Positions 24,075 to 34,921 are shown, numbered from the stretch's first letter. The stretch is DNA of 64,000 nucleotides from an uncultured Polaribacter sp. (GCF_947497125.1 NZ_CANMFI010000004.1:62001-126000), one strand, 5' to 3'. Numbers and translations are program-made. The notes: a model not told the origin generated them from the letters alone.

Positions 24075-25535
24075 ATGAGTGAAGCAGTAAGAAAACTAGC
24101 CCCTAAAAGTGTTTGGAATCATTTTGCAGATTTAAATGCAGTACCAAGACCTTCTAAAAAGGAAGAGCGAATTATTGATTTTATGGTGCAATTTGGAAAA
24201 AAATTACAACTAGAAACCTTTGTAGACAAGGTAGGAAATGTAATTATTAAAAAGCCAGCAACAAACGGTTTAGAAAATCGAAAAGCAGTGGTACTCCAGA
24301 GCCATTTAGATATGGTGCATCAAAAAAACACAGATACTGTATTTGATTTTGATACCCAAGGTATTAAAATGCTAGTAGATGGAGATTGGGTTACTGCTGA
24401 CGGAACCACTTTAGGGGCTGATAACGGATTAGGTGTTGCGGCTATTATGGCTGTATTATCTTCTGATGAGATAGCGCATCCTGATATCGAGGCGCTTTTT
24501 ACCATTGACGAAGAAACTGGCATGACTGGTGCCATGGGTTTAGAAGGCGGCATATTAAACGGAGAAATTCTTTTAAACCTAGATACAGAGGAAGATAATG
24601 AAATTGGCATTGGTTGTGCTGGTGGTTTAGATGTTACAGCTATTAGAAGCTATAAAAACGAAGAAACTCCTTCAAAATCAATCGCCTATAAAATTTCTGT
24701 TAAAGGACTAAACGGAGGTCATTCTGGCATGGATATTCATAAAGGATTAGGAAATGCCAATAAAATTATGAACCGATTATTATTTGATGGTTTCACAAAT
24801 TTTGGCTTACGAATATCTGAAATAAACGGAGGTAGTTTACGCAACGCAATACCAAGAGAAAGCAGTGCAATAATTACTGTTGATTCCATTTCTAACGAGG
24901 CATTTTTATTAGAAACCAAATTACTTATTAACAATATTAAAGAGGAGTTTTTAACAACCGAACCAAGTTTAAATATTGTAATATCTGAAACAGATATGCC
25001 TAAAAAAGTAATGGAACTAGGCGTGCAAGAAGGTTTCTTAAAATCGATGTACACAGCTTTAAACGGTGTTTATAGAATGAGTCCTACTATTACCGATCTG
25101 GTAGAAACGTCAAATAATATTGCAAAAGTTGTTTTAAAAAACGAAGTAATAAAAATAAGTTGCTTAACAAGATCGTCTTCAGAAAGCAATAAATTAGACC
25201 TTAGCAATGCTTTAAAAGCTGCTTTTGAACTTTCTGGTTTTGACGTTACTTTTTCTGGTGAATATCCGGGTTGGCAACCCAATGTAAAATCAGCAATTTT
25301 AGATGTTGCAGAAAACCTATACACTGCAATCAACAAAGAGAAACCTCATGTAGCTGCATGTCATGCAGGACTTGAGTGTGGTATACTTGGTCAAAACTAC
25401 CCTAAAATGGATATGATTTCTTTTGGACCAACAATTCTAGGAGCACACTCGCCAGATGAAAAAGCAAGTATTTCATCAACAATAAAGTTTTTTAGCTTCT
25501 TAAAAGAAATTCTAAAAAACATCCCCCAAAAATAA
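24075..25535 (+). CDS. pepD: Aminoacyl-histidine dipeptidase, M20 family (PepD)
   Basis: A 486-residue M20C peptidase of standard length. Metal ligands are visible in QSHLDMVHQ (His about 78, Asp 80), GADNGLGVAA (Asp about 115) and the catalytic DEETGMTGA (Glu about 145-146). The lid/dimer domain spans about 205-395 and a late His sits in FGPTILGAHSPDE. PepD hydrolyses Xaa-His and other dipeptides in the cytoplasm. No signal peptide. A hairpin follows the stop codon. Confidence 0.93.
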   Translation: MSEAVRKLAPKSVWNHFADLNAVPRPSKKEERIIDFMVQFGKKLQLETFVDKVGNVIIKKPATNGLENRKAVVLQSHLDMVHQKNTDTVFDFDTQGIKMLVDGDWVTADGTTLGADNGLGVAAIMAVLSSDEIAHPDIEALFTIDEETGMTGAMGLEGGILNGEILLNLDTEEDNEIGIGCAGGLDVTAIRSYKNEETPSKSIAYKISVKGLNGGHSGMDIHKGLGNANKIMNRLLFDGFTNFGLRISEINGGSLRNAIPRESSAIITVDSISNEAFLLETKLLINNIKEEFLTTEPSLNIVISETDMPKKVMELGVQEGFLKSMYTALNGVYRMSPTITDLVETSNNIAKVVLKNEVIKISCLTRSSSESNKLDLSNALKAAFELSGFDVTFSGEYPGWQPNVKSAILDVAENLYTAINKEKPHVAACHAGLECGILGQNYPKMDMISFGPTILGAHSPDEKASISSTIKFFSFLKEILKNIPQK

Positions 25536-25542
25536 ATTTTAA

Positions 25543-25580
25543 GTTTTCTAAAATCAAAACTAGATGAAATTTTAGAAAAC
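25543..25580 (+). terminator. Hairpin after pepD
   Basis: Perfect 12-bp arms GTTTTCTAAAAT and ATTTTAGAAAAC around a 14-nt loop. No T-run follows, so termination is plausible but not certain; it may instead protect the 3' end. Confidence 0.5.
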
Positions 25581-25707
25581 ACAATCACTTAAAAAAAAGA
25601 GAAAAATCAGTTATAAAGAAGTAAGATTTACATTTTTGTTAACATCTTTCATTTTATTAAAAGATAAAAAAATGTAATTTTACTTCGAATTGAGATCACA
25701 ATTTATC

Positions 25708-26472
25708 ATGGGGAAAATAATTGCTATTGCAAATCAAAAAGGAGGTGTTGGTAAAACAACTACAAGTATAAATTTAGCTGCTGCTCTTGGGGTTTTAGAG
25801 AAAAAAGTACTGTTAATCGATGCAGATCCACAAGCAAATGCTTCGTCTGGTTTGGGTATTAATGTAGACGATTTAACACTTGGCACTTACCAAGTGCTAG
25901 AGCATACAATTACAGCTAAAGAAGCTATTGTAAAAACAAGCTCACCAAATGTAGATATTATTCCTGCTCATATAGATTTAGTTGCTATTGAAATTGAATT
26001 GGTAGACAAGCAAGATCGAGAATATATGCTAAAAAAAGCCTTGATAGATTTAAAAGGTAACTATGACTATATTTTGATAGATTGCGCACCATCACTTGGA
26101 TTAATTACCTTAAACTCTTTGGTTGCTGCAGATGCGGTTATCATACCTATTCAATGTGAATATTTTGCTTTAGAAGGTTTGGGTAAATTACTAAACACCA
26201 TCAAAAGTGTTCAAAACATTCATAACAAAGAACTAGATATCGAAGGGCTTTTATTAACAATGTTTGATTCTCGTTTAAGACTATCAAACCAAGTTGTTGA
26301 TGAAGTAAGAAAACATTTTTCTAGCATGGTTTTTGATACAATTATTAGAAGAAACACACGCTTAGGAGAAGCACCAAGTTATGGCGAAAGTATAATAGCG
26401 TATGATGCTACAAGTAAAGGGGCTATAAATTATATAAATTTAGCCCAAGAACTATTAAAAAAGAATTCTTAA
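25708..26472 (+). CDS. parA: Chromosome-partitioning ATPase ParA/Soj
   Basis: A 254-residue ParA. The deviant Walker A KGGVGKTT is at about 10-17, with DADPQANAS and the Walker B region YILIDCAPSLG. ParA forms an ATP-dependent gradient on the nucleoid that pulls ParB-parS complexes. The start at 25708 gives the normal MGKIIAIANQKGG; an in-frame TTG at 25690 would add six residues and is less likely. It is 1 bp from parB. Neighbours dapB and lepB show this is the chromosomal, not a plasmid, system. Confidence 0.95.
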   Translation: MGKIIAIANQKGGVGKTTTSINLAAALGVLEKKVLLIDADPQANASSGLGINVDDLTLGTYQVLEHTITAKEAIVKTSSPNVDIIPAHIDLVAIEIELVDKQDREYMLKKALIDLKGNYDYILIDCAPSLGLITLNSLVAADAVIIPIQCEYFALEGLGKLLNTIKSVQNIHNKELDIEGLLLTMFDSRLRLSNQVVDEVRKHFSSMVFDTIIRRNTRLGEAPSYGESIIAYDATSKGAINYINLAQELLKKNS

Positions 26473-26473
26473 T

Positions 26474-27358
26474 ATGGCAAAAGCAACTAAAAAACAGGCT
26501 TTAGGAAGAGGATTATCTGCTTTGTTGCAAGAATCTTCTGCTGTAATTTCTGCTGCCGATAAAAATGCAGATAAATTAGTAGGTAATATTATTGAAATAG
26601 ATTTAGATTTAATTGAAGTAAACCCTTATCAACCAAGAACATATTTCGATGAAAACGCTCTTAAAGAATTAGCTGGCTCTATAAAAGAACTTGGTGTAAT
26701 ACAACCTATAACAGTAAGAAAAATAGAGGCTAATAAGTTTCAACTAGTTTCAGGAGAAAGACGTTTTAGAGCTTCTAAATTAATAGATAACAAAACAATA
26801 CCGGCTTATATTAGACTTGCCAACGATCAAGAAATGCTAGAAATGGCCTTGGTAGAAAATATTCAACGTAAAAACTTAGATCCGATAGAAGTAGCTTTAT
26901 CTTATCAACGATTAATAGATGAAATAAAGCTAACTCAAGAAAATTTAAGTATTAGAGTTGGTAAAAAAAGATCTACCGTTACCAATTATTTGCGTTTGTT
27001 AAAATTAGACCCAATTTTACAGACTGGTATGCGAGATGGTTTTATATCTATGGGACATGGTAGAGCAATGATTAATGTAGAAAACACAGAAGATCAGCTT
27101 GCTATTTATGAAAAAATTTTAAGAGATAAATTATCTGTAAGACAAACAGAAGATTTTGTAAAAAACTTAAAATCGAAATCTACCCCTAAGCCAAAGAAAA
27201 AACAAGTGCCTAGCTACATAAAAAACAGCTTAAAAGAAATAAGCGAGTTTGTAGGTCATAAGGTAGATGTTAGTGTTAGCAGCAATGGAAAAGGAAAAAT
27301 ATCAATTCCCTTTCATTCTGAAGAGGACTTTAACCGACTAAAAAATTTATTAAAATAA
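26474..27358 (+). CDS. parB: Chromosome-partitioning protein ParB
   Basis: A 294-residue ParB/Spo0J. It begins with the ParA-interacting GRGLSALL (about 11-18). The CTPase domain has PYQPR, ELGVIQPITVRK and box II GERRFRAS (about 95-102), followed by MALVENIQRKNLDPIE. The helix-turn-helix is at about 155-180 (LSIRVGKKRSTVTNYLRLL) and a C-terminal dimer domain follows a lysine-rich linker. ParB loads on parS as a CTP-dependent clamp. I see no canonical parS site in this window. Its stop codon abuts the GTG of the next gene. Confidence 0.96.
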   Translation: MAKATKKQALGRGLSALLQESSAVISAADKNADKLVGNIIEIDLDLIEVNPYQPRTYFDENALKELAGSIKELGVIQPITVRKIEANKFQLVSGERRFRASKLIDNKTIPAYIRLANDQEMLEMALVENIQRKNLDPIEVALSYQRLIDEIKLTQENLSIRVGKKRSTVTNYLRLLKLDPILQTGMRDGFISMGHGRAMINVENTEDQLAIYEKILRDKLSVRQTEDFVKNLKSKSTPKPKKKQVPSYIKNSLKEISEFVGHKVDVSVSSNGKGKISIPFHSEEDFNRLKNLLK

Positions 27359-27952
27359 GTGCCCTTTAAAAAATACATATACCTCTGTTTTTTTACTTTA
27401 TTGAGTGCTAGTATTTTTGCACAGAAAGATTCTCTTGCGGTAAATAAAAATGAAACTCTAAAAATAATCCCTCAAGAAAAAGGAGGCGTTTATGATGCTT
27501 TAGCACCATCTAAAGCGGCATTTTATTCTGCAATTTTTCCGGGAATGGGACAAGTTTACAATAAAAAATATTGGAAAACACCAATTGTTTGGGGCGCACT
27601 AGGTACAAGTATTTATTATTATTTAGACAATAACAAAGAATATAAAAAATATAGAACTGCATATAAGTTAAGAAAAAACAATCTTAAAGATGCTTTTACT
27701 TTAGAGGATGGCACAGAAATAATTTCATTAGAAACTTTAGAGAGAGCCCAAAACCAATTACGCGAAAATAGAGATTTGTCTCTTTTAACTACCGTAATTT
27801 TATATGTATTACAAATCGTTGAAGCAAGTGTTAATGCCCACCTACTTCAGTTTAATACCGATGATAATTTATCATTAAAACCTACTTTTATTAATGATCC
27901 GACTTGGGTAGAGGCACCGAAGGTTGGACTTAGAATTAAATATAATTTTTAA
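27359..27952 (+). CDS. DUF5683 family exported protein
   Basis: A 197-residue protein starting with GTG directly after the parB stop codon. Signal peptide at about 1-21 (IYLCFFTLLSASIFAQ). The DUF5683 core is AAFYSAIFPGMGQVYNKKYWKTP, seen here as AAFYSAIFPGMGQ (about 52-64) followed by VYNKKYWKTPIVWGALG, with two hydrophobic segments (about 74-88 and 140-156). Function is unknown; the position between parB and dapB is conserved in Flavobacteriia (recalled). Translational coupling to parB is likely. Confidence 0.82.
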   Translation: MPFKKYIYLCFFTLLSASIFAQKDSLAVNKNETLKIIPQEKGGVYDALAPSKAAFYSAIFPGMGQVYNKKYWKTPIVWGALGTSIYYYLDNNKEYKKYRTAYKLRKNNLKDAFTLEDGTEIISLETLERAQNQLRENRDLSLLTTVILYVLQIVEASVNAHLLQFNTDDNLSLKPTFINDPTWVEAPKVGLRIKYNF

Positions 27953-27953
27953 A

Positions 27954-28655
27954 ATGAAGATTGCACTATTAGGATATGGAAGAATGGGTAAAGAAATTGA
28001 AAAGATTGCTTTATCTAGAGGTCATGAAATTGTAATTAAAAAAGACATCACTGATAAAATTGATATTACAAAAGCAGATGTTGCAATAGACTTTAGCATA
28101 CCAAATGCTGCATTTGATAATATTAGTAATTGCATCAATAATCAAATTCCTGTTATCTCGGGCACAACTGGCTGGCTAGATAAATATGATGAAGCAGTAA
28201 AACTTTGTAAAGAAAAAAATGGTGCTTTTATTTATGCTTCTAACTTTAGTCTTGGTGTAAATATTTTTTTTGAATTGAATAAGCAACTTGCCAAAATGAT
28301 GTATGCTTTAGATGATTACTCAATTTCTATTGAAGAAATTCATCACCTACAAAAATTAGATGCTCCAAGCGGAACAGCTATTACTTTGGCTGAAGGTATT
28401 ATTGAAAACACCGCAAAACAAAAATGGGAATTAGCAAATAAAACATCCGAAGAAAACATACCAATCACTGCCAAAAGAATTAAAGATGTACCGGGAACAC
28501 ATACGGTAGCTTACGAATCTGAAGTTGATAGTATTGAGGTAAAACACACTGCACACAATAGAAAAGGATTTGCTTTGGGTGCTGTAGTTGCTGCAGAGTG
28601 GATTCTTGGTAAAAAAGGCGTTTTTACTATGAAAGACGTACTAAACATTAACTAA
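27954..28655 (+). CDS. dapB: 4-hydroxy-tetrahydrodipicolinate reductase
   Basis: A 233-residue DapB. The nucleotide-binding motif is GYGRMGKEI (about 7-15), then SGTTGWLDKY, SNFSLGVNIFFELN, and the catalytic segment EIHHLQKLDAPSGTA (about 132-146) with the proton-donor His and Lys. DapB makes tetrahydrodipicolinate for lysine and diaminopimelate synthesis, hence peptidoglycan. The ATG at 27954 is chosen over an upstream in-frame ATG at 27924 because MKIALLGYGRMG is the normal start; this leaves 1 bp to the preceding gene. Confidence 0.95.
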   Translation: MKIALLGYGRMGKEIEKIALSRGHEIVIKKDITDKIDITKADVAIDFSIPNAAFDNISNCINNQIPVISGTTGWLDKYDEAVKLCKEKNGAFIYASNFSLGVNIFFELNKQLAKMMYALDDYSISIEEIHHLQKLDAPSGTAITLAEGIIENTAKQKWELANKTSEENIPITAKRIKDVPGTHTVAYESEVDSIEVKHTAHNRKGFALGAVVAAEWILGKKGVFTMKDVLNIN

Positions 28656-28755
28656 TTTTATCACCTAGATAAGTATAAAATAGCATATTAGAGGCTGTTA
28701 GATTTAATTGAAAATAAATTGACTAACTGCTCACTAACATCAAAATAAAATAATT

Positions 28756-30453
28756 ATGACATTTATTGAATGGTTTATCTTTTTTTTATCAGTACAAGTT
28801 ATTCATTTTTTAGGGACTTGGAAACTGTATATAAAAGCAGGAAGAAAAGCTTGGGAAGCAGCAATTCCTATTTATAACGGAATAGTACTTATGCAGATAA
28901 TAAATCGTCCTAAATGGTGGATCTTTTTATTGTTTATACCCGTTGTAAACCTTTTAATGTTTCCTGTTATTTGGATTGAAACAATTAGAACATTCGGCTT
29001 CCATAAAAAAATAGACTCTTTTCTAGTTTTAGTATCTCTTGGTTTTTACACCTATTACATCAACTATACAAAAGACCCTAAATACTATGCAGAAAGAAGT
29101 TTAAAACCTAGATCTGAACTTGGCGAATGGGTAAGCTCTATAACATTTGCAATTATAGCTGCTACTTTGGTACACACCTATTTTATGCAACCTTTTACAA
29201 TACCAACATCTTCTTTAGAAAAATCTTTATTGGTTGGAGATTATCTTTTTGTAAGTAAGTTTCATTATGGAGCAAGAATACCATCTACTGTAGTTGCCGC
29301 ACCAATGGTACATGATTCTTTACCTTTTGTAAAAAATGCATCATACCTAAAAAAACCACAATTACCGTATACAAGATTACCAGGTATTCAAAAAATAAAA
29401 AATAATGATATTGTTTGTTTTAATTGGCCTGCTGATACATTGGCTACAATGTGGGGAGATACTTCTGGGAAATTCACATACAAACCAGTAGATAAAAAAA
29501 CAAACTATGTAAAAAGAGCCGTTGGTATTGCTGGTGATACCCTAGAAATGAAAAACGGTTACTTTTATATCAATGGCGTAAAAAACCAATTACCAGACAG
29601 AGCTAAACTACAGTTTTATTACACATACGAAGCAAAGAAACCAATTAGTCAGGCTACTTACCCTTCTTTTTTATTAAATAAAGAGCGTACAAGGGTTTAT
29701 AAAATTTTAACAGAATATTGGAACAATCCAAAAGTACAAGTAGCACTAAAGAAAAATGGAAGTTTATCTAAGATAGGTTCAGACTCATTATATACAGAAG
29801 TAGCTGGTGGTGTAAATCCTGAATTTGCTAACAGGCTAAAAATGACAAATGTTGATAATAAGATAAACATCAACTTAACCGAAGAAGAAGTAGCACTTTT
29901 AAGAAAATATCCGTTAACAATTTCTGTCAAAAAAATTAACCACGGTAAAGACAATGCTATTTTTCCACATGTTGAAAGCTTAGGATGGAGCCAAGATAAC
30001 TTTGGTCCTATTTACATTCCGAAACAAGGAGCAACAGTATCAATTAATAAAAGCACATTGCCATTTTATGAGCAAATAATTGATAATTATGAAAACAATG
30101 ACTTACAAGTAATCGGAGAAAACATTTACATTAATGGTGAAAAAGCATCTGAATACACCTTTAAACAAGATTACTTTTATTTGATTGGTGATAATAGACA
30201 CAACTCTTTAGACGGACGTTATTGGGGTTATGTTCCGTTTGATCATGTATTAGGAAAACCAGTAATGATATGGTTTAGTTGGGATGCCAATGCAGCATCA
30301 ATTGGCGAAAAATTAAAATCGATTCGTTGGAATAGAATGTTTACAACCGTTCATGGAGAAGGCGAACCTGTATCTTATAGATATCTTGTTTTGGTATTGA
30401 TTGCTCTATACATCGGCTACAGTTTTTACAAAGGAAAAAAGAGTAAGAAATAA
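28756..30453 (+). CDS. lepB: Signal peptidase I with N-terminal DUF5684 domain
   Basis: A 565-residue signal peptidase, far longer than the E. coli enzyme (324). Residues about 1-105 are a hydrophobic DUF5684-type domain with several membrane segments. After another segment (about 127-144) comes the catalytic IPTSSLEKSLL (Ser152 or 153; Leu replaces the usual Met after it). The general base Lys253 is in YVKRAVGIAGD. The C-terminal GDNRHNSLDGRYWG is at about 477-490. An insertion of about 200 residues separates the last two, as in other Bacteroidota enzymes. A final membrane segment ends the protein. It cleaves exported preproteins. wbqC follows by 21 bp. Confidence 0.93.
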   Translation: MTFIEWFIFFLSVQVIHFLGTWKLYIKAGRKAWEAAIPIYNGIVLMQIINRPKWWIFLLFIPVVNLLMFPVIWIETIRTFGFHKKIDSFLVLVSLGFYTYYINYTKDPKYYAERSLKPRSELGEWVSSITFAIIAATLVHTYFMQPFTIPTSSLEKSLLVGDYLFVSKFHYGARIPSTVVAAPMVHDSLPFVKNASYLKKPQLPYTRLPGIQKIKNNDIVCFNWPADTLATMWGDTSGKFTYKPVDKKTNYVKRAVGIAGDTLEMKNGYFYINGVKNQLPDRAKLQFYYTYEAKKPISQATYPSFLLNKERTRVYKILTEYWNNPKVQVALKKNGSLSKIGSDSLYTEVAGGVNPEFANRLKMTNVDNKININLTEEEVALLRKYPLTISVKKINHGKDNAIFPHVESLGWSQDNFGPIYIPKQGATVSINKSTLPFYEQIIDNYENNDLQVIGENIYINGEKASEYTFKQDYFYLIGDNRHNSLDGRYWGYVPFDHVLGKPVMIWFSWDANAASIGEKLKSIRWNRMFTTVHGEGEPVSYRYLVLVLIALYIGYSFYKGKKSKK

Positions 30454-30474
30454 ATTAATTACTTTTTTGAACTA

Positions 30475-31092
30475 ATGTCATTATTTATACCTACCTATTT
30501 TGCACCCATAGCTCAATACAAAGAAATTGTAAACGTAAAAGATGCAATTACTTTTGAAATGGATGATAACTTTCAAAAACAAAGTTATAGAAATAGATGT
30601 TATATTTATAATTCGAATGGTAAACAACTTTTAAATATTCCTGTAAAAAATAAATACAAAAGCAGCCAAGCACGTAAAAAAACAAAAGACATGTTGGTTG
30701 ATAACGATTCTAACTGGCAAGATCATCATTTAAAATCTTTACAATCTGCTTACAGAGCGTCTCCTTTTTATGAATTTTATGAAGATGATTTACAAGCTAT
30801 TTTTTCTAAAAAATATTCATTTTTACAAGATGTAACTATAGATACTCACCTATTTATAACTGATGCTTTACAAATAAGCAATGCTTTTTATAAAACAGAA
30901 ACTTACAATTCTATAATAGAAAAAAATGACTTTAGAAGTCTTGCCAATGCTAAGCTTTCGCCTAAACTAGTGGTTGATGAATATTACCAACTATTTAACG
31001 ACAAGCATGGTTTTATTGATAATTTATCTATTTTAGATTTACTTTTTATGGAAGGACCAAACACCATTAGCTTTTTATCAAAAAAAGAGTAA
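30475..31092 (+). CDS. WbqC family protein
   Basis: A 205-residue WbqC-like protein. The N-terminal PTYFAPIAQYKEIVN (about 5-19), FQKQSYRNRCYIYNSNG and the segment WQDHHLKSLQSAYRASPFYEFY (about 76-97, quoted as WQDHHLKSLQSAY and RASPFYEFY) match the family. WbqC-like proteins occur in O-antigen clusters, but this gene sits in the par-dapB-lepB operon in many Flavobacteriia. Biochemical function is unknown. No membrane segment or signal peptide. Confidence 0.85.
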   Translation: MSLFIPTYFAPIAQYKEIVNVKDAITFEMDDNFQKQSYRNRCYIYNSNGKQLLNIPVKNKYKSSQARKKTKDMLVDNDSNWQDHHLKSLQSAYRASPFYEFYEDDLQAIFSKKYSFLQDVTIDTHLFITDALQISNAFYKTETYNSIIEKNDFRSLANAKLSPKLVVDEYYQLFNDKHGFIDNLSILDLLFMEGPNTISFLSKKE

Positions 31093-31152
31093 CTTTGTAG
31101 CGAAGTACTTGATAATAAAAGAACTACAAAAAATACGCTTAAAATTAAGAAA

Positions 31153-31728
31153 ATGTCCTTTTTAGTAAACTTTATCAACAGAATAAAAACTGTACCTGAA
31201 GAGTCTTTGAATAAATTACTTCCTTTATTTGAGTATAAACTCTTGGCTAAAGGAGAAAGAATTGCTGAAATTGGTGAAATACCCTCAGATTTGGTAATTA
31301 TAGAAACAGGCGTTATTAGGTCTTTTTATACTGATGAAAAGGGAAAGGAATATATTAACCATTTGTTTACTCCTTATAATGCAAGTGGCTCGTTAGCTGC
31401 TTTAATTTTAGACAAACCCTCTAGACTAACTTATGAATGTTTGTCTAATTGTAAAGTGTATACTTTAAATTTTAAAGATTTTAAAGATTTAACTATTACA
31501 GATACTGAGCTATCTAATCTGTATGTGGCATTTTTAGAATTAGTATTTTTAATTTTAGAATTAAAAATATTCGATTTAAGTGTTTTAAATGCTACAGAAA
31601 GGTATTTAAAAATTAAAGAACAAATACCAAATATAGAGAACTTAATACCCCAATACCATATTGCTTCTTACCTAAACATTACCCCTGTTCAATTAAGTAG
31701 AATTCGTAAAACAATATATTCTAAATAG
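31153..31728 (+). CDS. Crp/Fnr-type transcriptional regulator
   Basis: A 191-residue one-domain-pair regulator. Residues about 25-120 form a cyclic-nucleotide-binding-like beta roll (EIGEIPSDLVIIETGVIRSFY). A long dimer helix (about 125-145) leads to a C-terminal helix-turn-helix (ASYLNITPVQLSRIRKTI). The phosphate-binding cassette typical of cAMP binding is not recognisable, so the ligand is probably something else or absent. Between it and wbqC is a 60-bp gap with imperfect arms TTTGTAG/CTACAAA (31094-31140) that could be a weak terminator or operator. A candidate sRNA follows. Confidence 0.85.
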   Translation: MSFLVNFINRIKTVPEESLNKLLPLFEYKLLAKGERIAEIGEIPSDLVIIETGVIRSFYTDEKGKEYINHLFTPYNASGSLAALILDKPSRLTYECLSNCKVYTLNFKDFKDLTITDTELSNLYVAFLELVFLILELKIFDLSVLNATERYLKIKEQIPNIENLIPQYHIASYLNITPVQLSRIRKTIYSK

Positions 31729-31772
31729 TAAATCAATAAACATATGTTAACTATTAGATAGTGATAATGCCT

Positions 31773-31780
31773 TAAATTTG
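31773..31780 (+). promoter_or_regulatory. -7 element of the candidate sRNA
   Basis: TAAATTTG, an exact TAnnTTTG match. The -33 position is weak (TTA at 31747-31749). A 5-bp palindrome ACTAT-TAG-ATAGT at 31750-31762 lies between the -33 and -7 positions and could be an operator. Confidence 0.6.
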
Positions 31781-31783
31781 CAG

Positions 31784-31857
31784 TGTATAATTCCCCCTGA
31801 TTAATGTTATACAACGATTTTTATAAAGGCTTATTTTAACGAATAAGCCTTTTTTTA
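31784..31857 (+). ncRNA. Candidate small RNA (or short attenuated leader) behind the crp-like gene
   Basis: A promoter element ends at 31780 and a strong terminator at 31826-31857, leaving a transcript of about 74 nt without an ORF. The RNA would start at the base of a perfect 7-bp hairpin TGTATAA/TTATACA (31784-31790 and 31807-31813). Its 16-nt loop contains five consecutive C. The second hairpin is the terminator AGGCTTATT/AATAAGCCT with a T-run. The ATG of the next gene is 8 bp beyond, so the unit could instead be an attenuator leader for that gene. Flavobacterial sRNAs such as Rfp18 of F. psychrophilum are suitable comparators; identity is not claimed. Confidence 0.55.
31826..31857 (+). 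terminator. Terminator of the candidate sRNA
   Basis: Stem AGGCTTATT/AATAAGCCT with a TTAACG-like loop and seven T, ending 8 bp before the next ATG. Confidence 0.85.
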
Positions 31858-31864
31858 TTTTTAA

Positions 31865-33654
<1,790 letters not shown>

Positions 33655-33655
33655 A

Positions 33656-34921
33656 TTACGAATGTAAACTTTTAATTACAGTTGCTAACTCTTTCGTTAA
33701 CTCTTTTCTATGATATTTGTTCATATTTATAGGATTTACGAATAAAGTACCCTTTTTATAAAGTTCGTATAATTTATTAATTTCTAATTTTAATTTCTGA
33801 TGATTGTTGTAATTAATAACTTGCCCAGATTTTGTATCATTTAAAATTTTAGACAAATCGCCTTCTTCTGGGCCAATTGCTAAAATGGGTCTTTTTGTAG
33901 TTAAATATTCAAATAATTTACCCGTTAAAATTCCTTTATTATTTGCTACATTAGGGATTAACAATAACAAAACTTGTGCTTTTTTTTGATATTCAATTGC
34001 TTTTTGATGATTTACATACCCTAAAAACGTAGCATTATCAATCAACTGAGAACTTAAAACTTCATTTTTAACATCATTAGAAATATCACCAATAAAATTA
34101 AGTTGCAAGTCATTTTTAAAAGTGTCATTTTCTAGACAAAGTTCCTTTAAAACTTTAAATAACGTTTTCGGATTGCTTTGTTTAGGCAACAAACCAATAT
34201 ATGATATAGAAAATTTTGTATCTAAAATAATATCATTTTCCTGTAAAACCTCATCATCAAAACCATTTGTTATGACTTCTACCCTATTGGCTATTTTAAC
34301 AAATTCTTCTTTTAAAGTATTGCTAACAGTTAAAATACAATCTGCATTTTTTAAAACAGATTCTTCTAATTTCTTATTCTTGCTTTTTGCAAAAGGTAGC
34401 TGTTTAAAATCTTTATTGTAGTATAAATTAGACCACGGATCTCTAAAATCTGCCAACCATTTTAATTTATTATTTTGATGTAATTTCTGAGCAATTAAAT
34501 GCATACTATGTGGTGGCCCAGTAGAAATAATAGCATCAATTTTGTTCAAATCTAAATATTCTTGCAAATATTTTACCGAAGGTTTTACCCAGCTAACCTT
34601 AGGGTCTGGAACAAAAAAATTACCGCGTATAAAAGACAAGAAACCACCGTTACTAATATTTGATATCTCTTTTTTCTGATTTTTATTTTTTTTCCAAAAC
34701 AAGAGATCGGTTGGCTCCCAAATTGGTTGCTTTAAAATTTTTATATTTTTAGGGACTTCATCTACAAGAGAAAAATCTTCTTTTGGATATTTTAAAACAT
34801 CTACTGTATAGACAACAGGTTCTATGTCAAAATTTTGTAAATACTTTACAAATTTCAACCACCTTTGTACACCAGAACCACCAGCAGGTGGCCAATAATA
34901 TGTAATAATTAAAACTTTCAA
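33656..34921 (-). CDS. Glycosyltransferase family 4 protein (first of two)
   Basis: A 421-residue GT-B enzyme. The N-terminal ITYYWPPAGGSGVQRWLKF (about 6-24) is typical of WcaI/WbuB-like transferases; ADFRDPWSN (about 167-175) and the C-terminal GKLFEYLTTKRPILAIGPEEGD (about 352-373, here quoted as GKLFEYLTTKRP and ILAIGPEEGD) form the nucleotide-sugar site. It adds a sugar to a lipid-linked or surface glycan; donor and acceptor are unknown. The start is TTG overlapping the TGA of the preceding gene (TTGA), which implies translational coupling. Confidence 0.87.
   Translation of the reverse strand: MKVLIITYYWPPAGGSGVQRWLKFVKYLQNFDIEPVVYTVDVLKYPKEDFSLVDEVPKNIKILKQPIWEPTDLLFWKKNKNQKKEISNISNGGFLSFIRGNFFVPDPKVSWVKPSVKYLQEYLDLNKIDAIISTGPPHSMHLIAQKLHQNNKLKWLADFRDPWSNLYYNKDFKQLPFAKSKNKKLEESVLKNADCILTVSNTLKEEFVKIANRVEVITNGFDDEVLQENDIILDTKFSISYIGLLPKQSNPKTLFKVLKELCLENDTFKNDLQLNFIGDISNDVKNEVLSSQLIDNATFLGYVNHQKAIEYQKKAQVLLLLIPNVANNKGILTGKLFEYLTTKRPILAIGPEEGDLSKILNDTKSGQVINYNNHQKLKLEINKLYELYKKGTLFVNPINMNKYHRKELTKELATVIKSLHS

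Noticed and set aside
24320..25336. Several long antisense ORFs opposite pepD
   Set aside because: They are shadows in other frames of a well-supported peptidase gene; none has a plausible start context or family motif.
25708..27358. parA-parB as a plasmid partition system
   Set aside because: The genes are followed by DUF5683, dapB and lepB, the chromosomal arrangement; no replication initiator is present.
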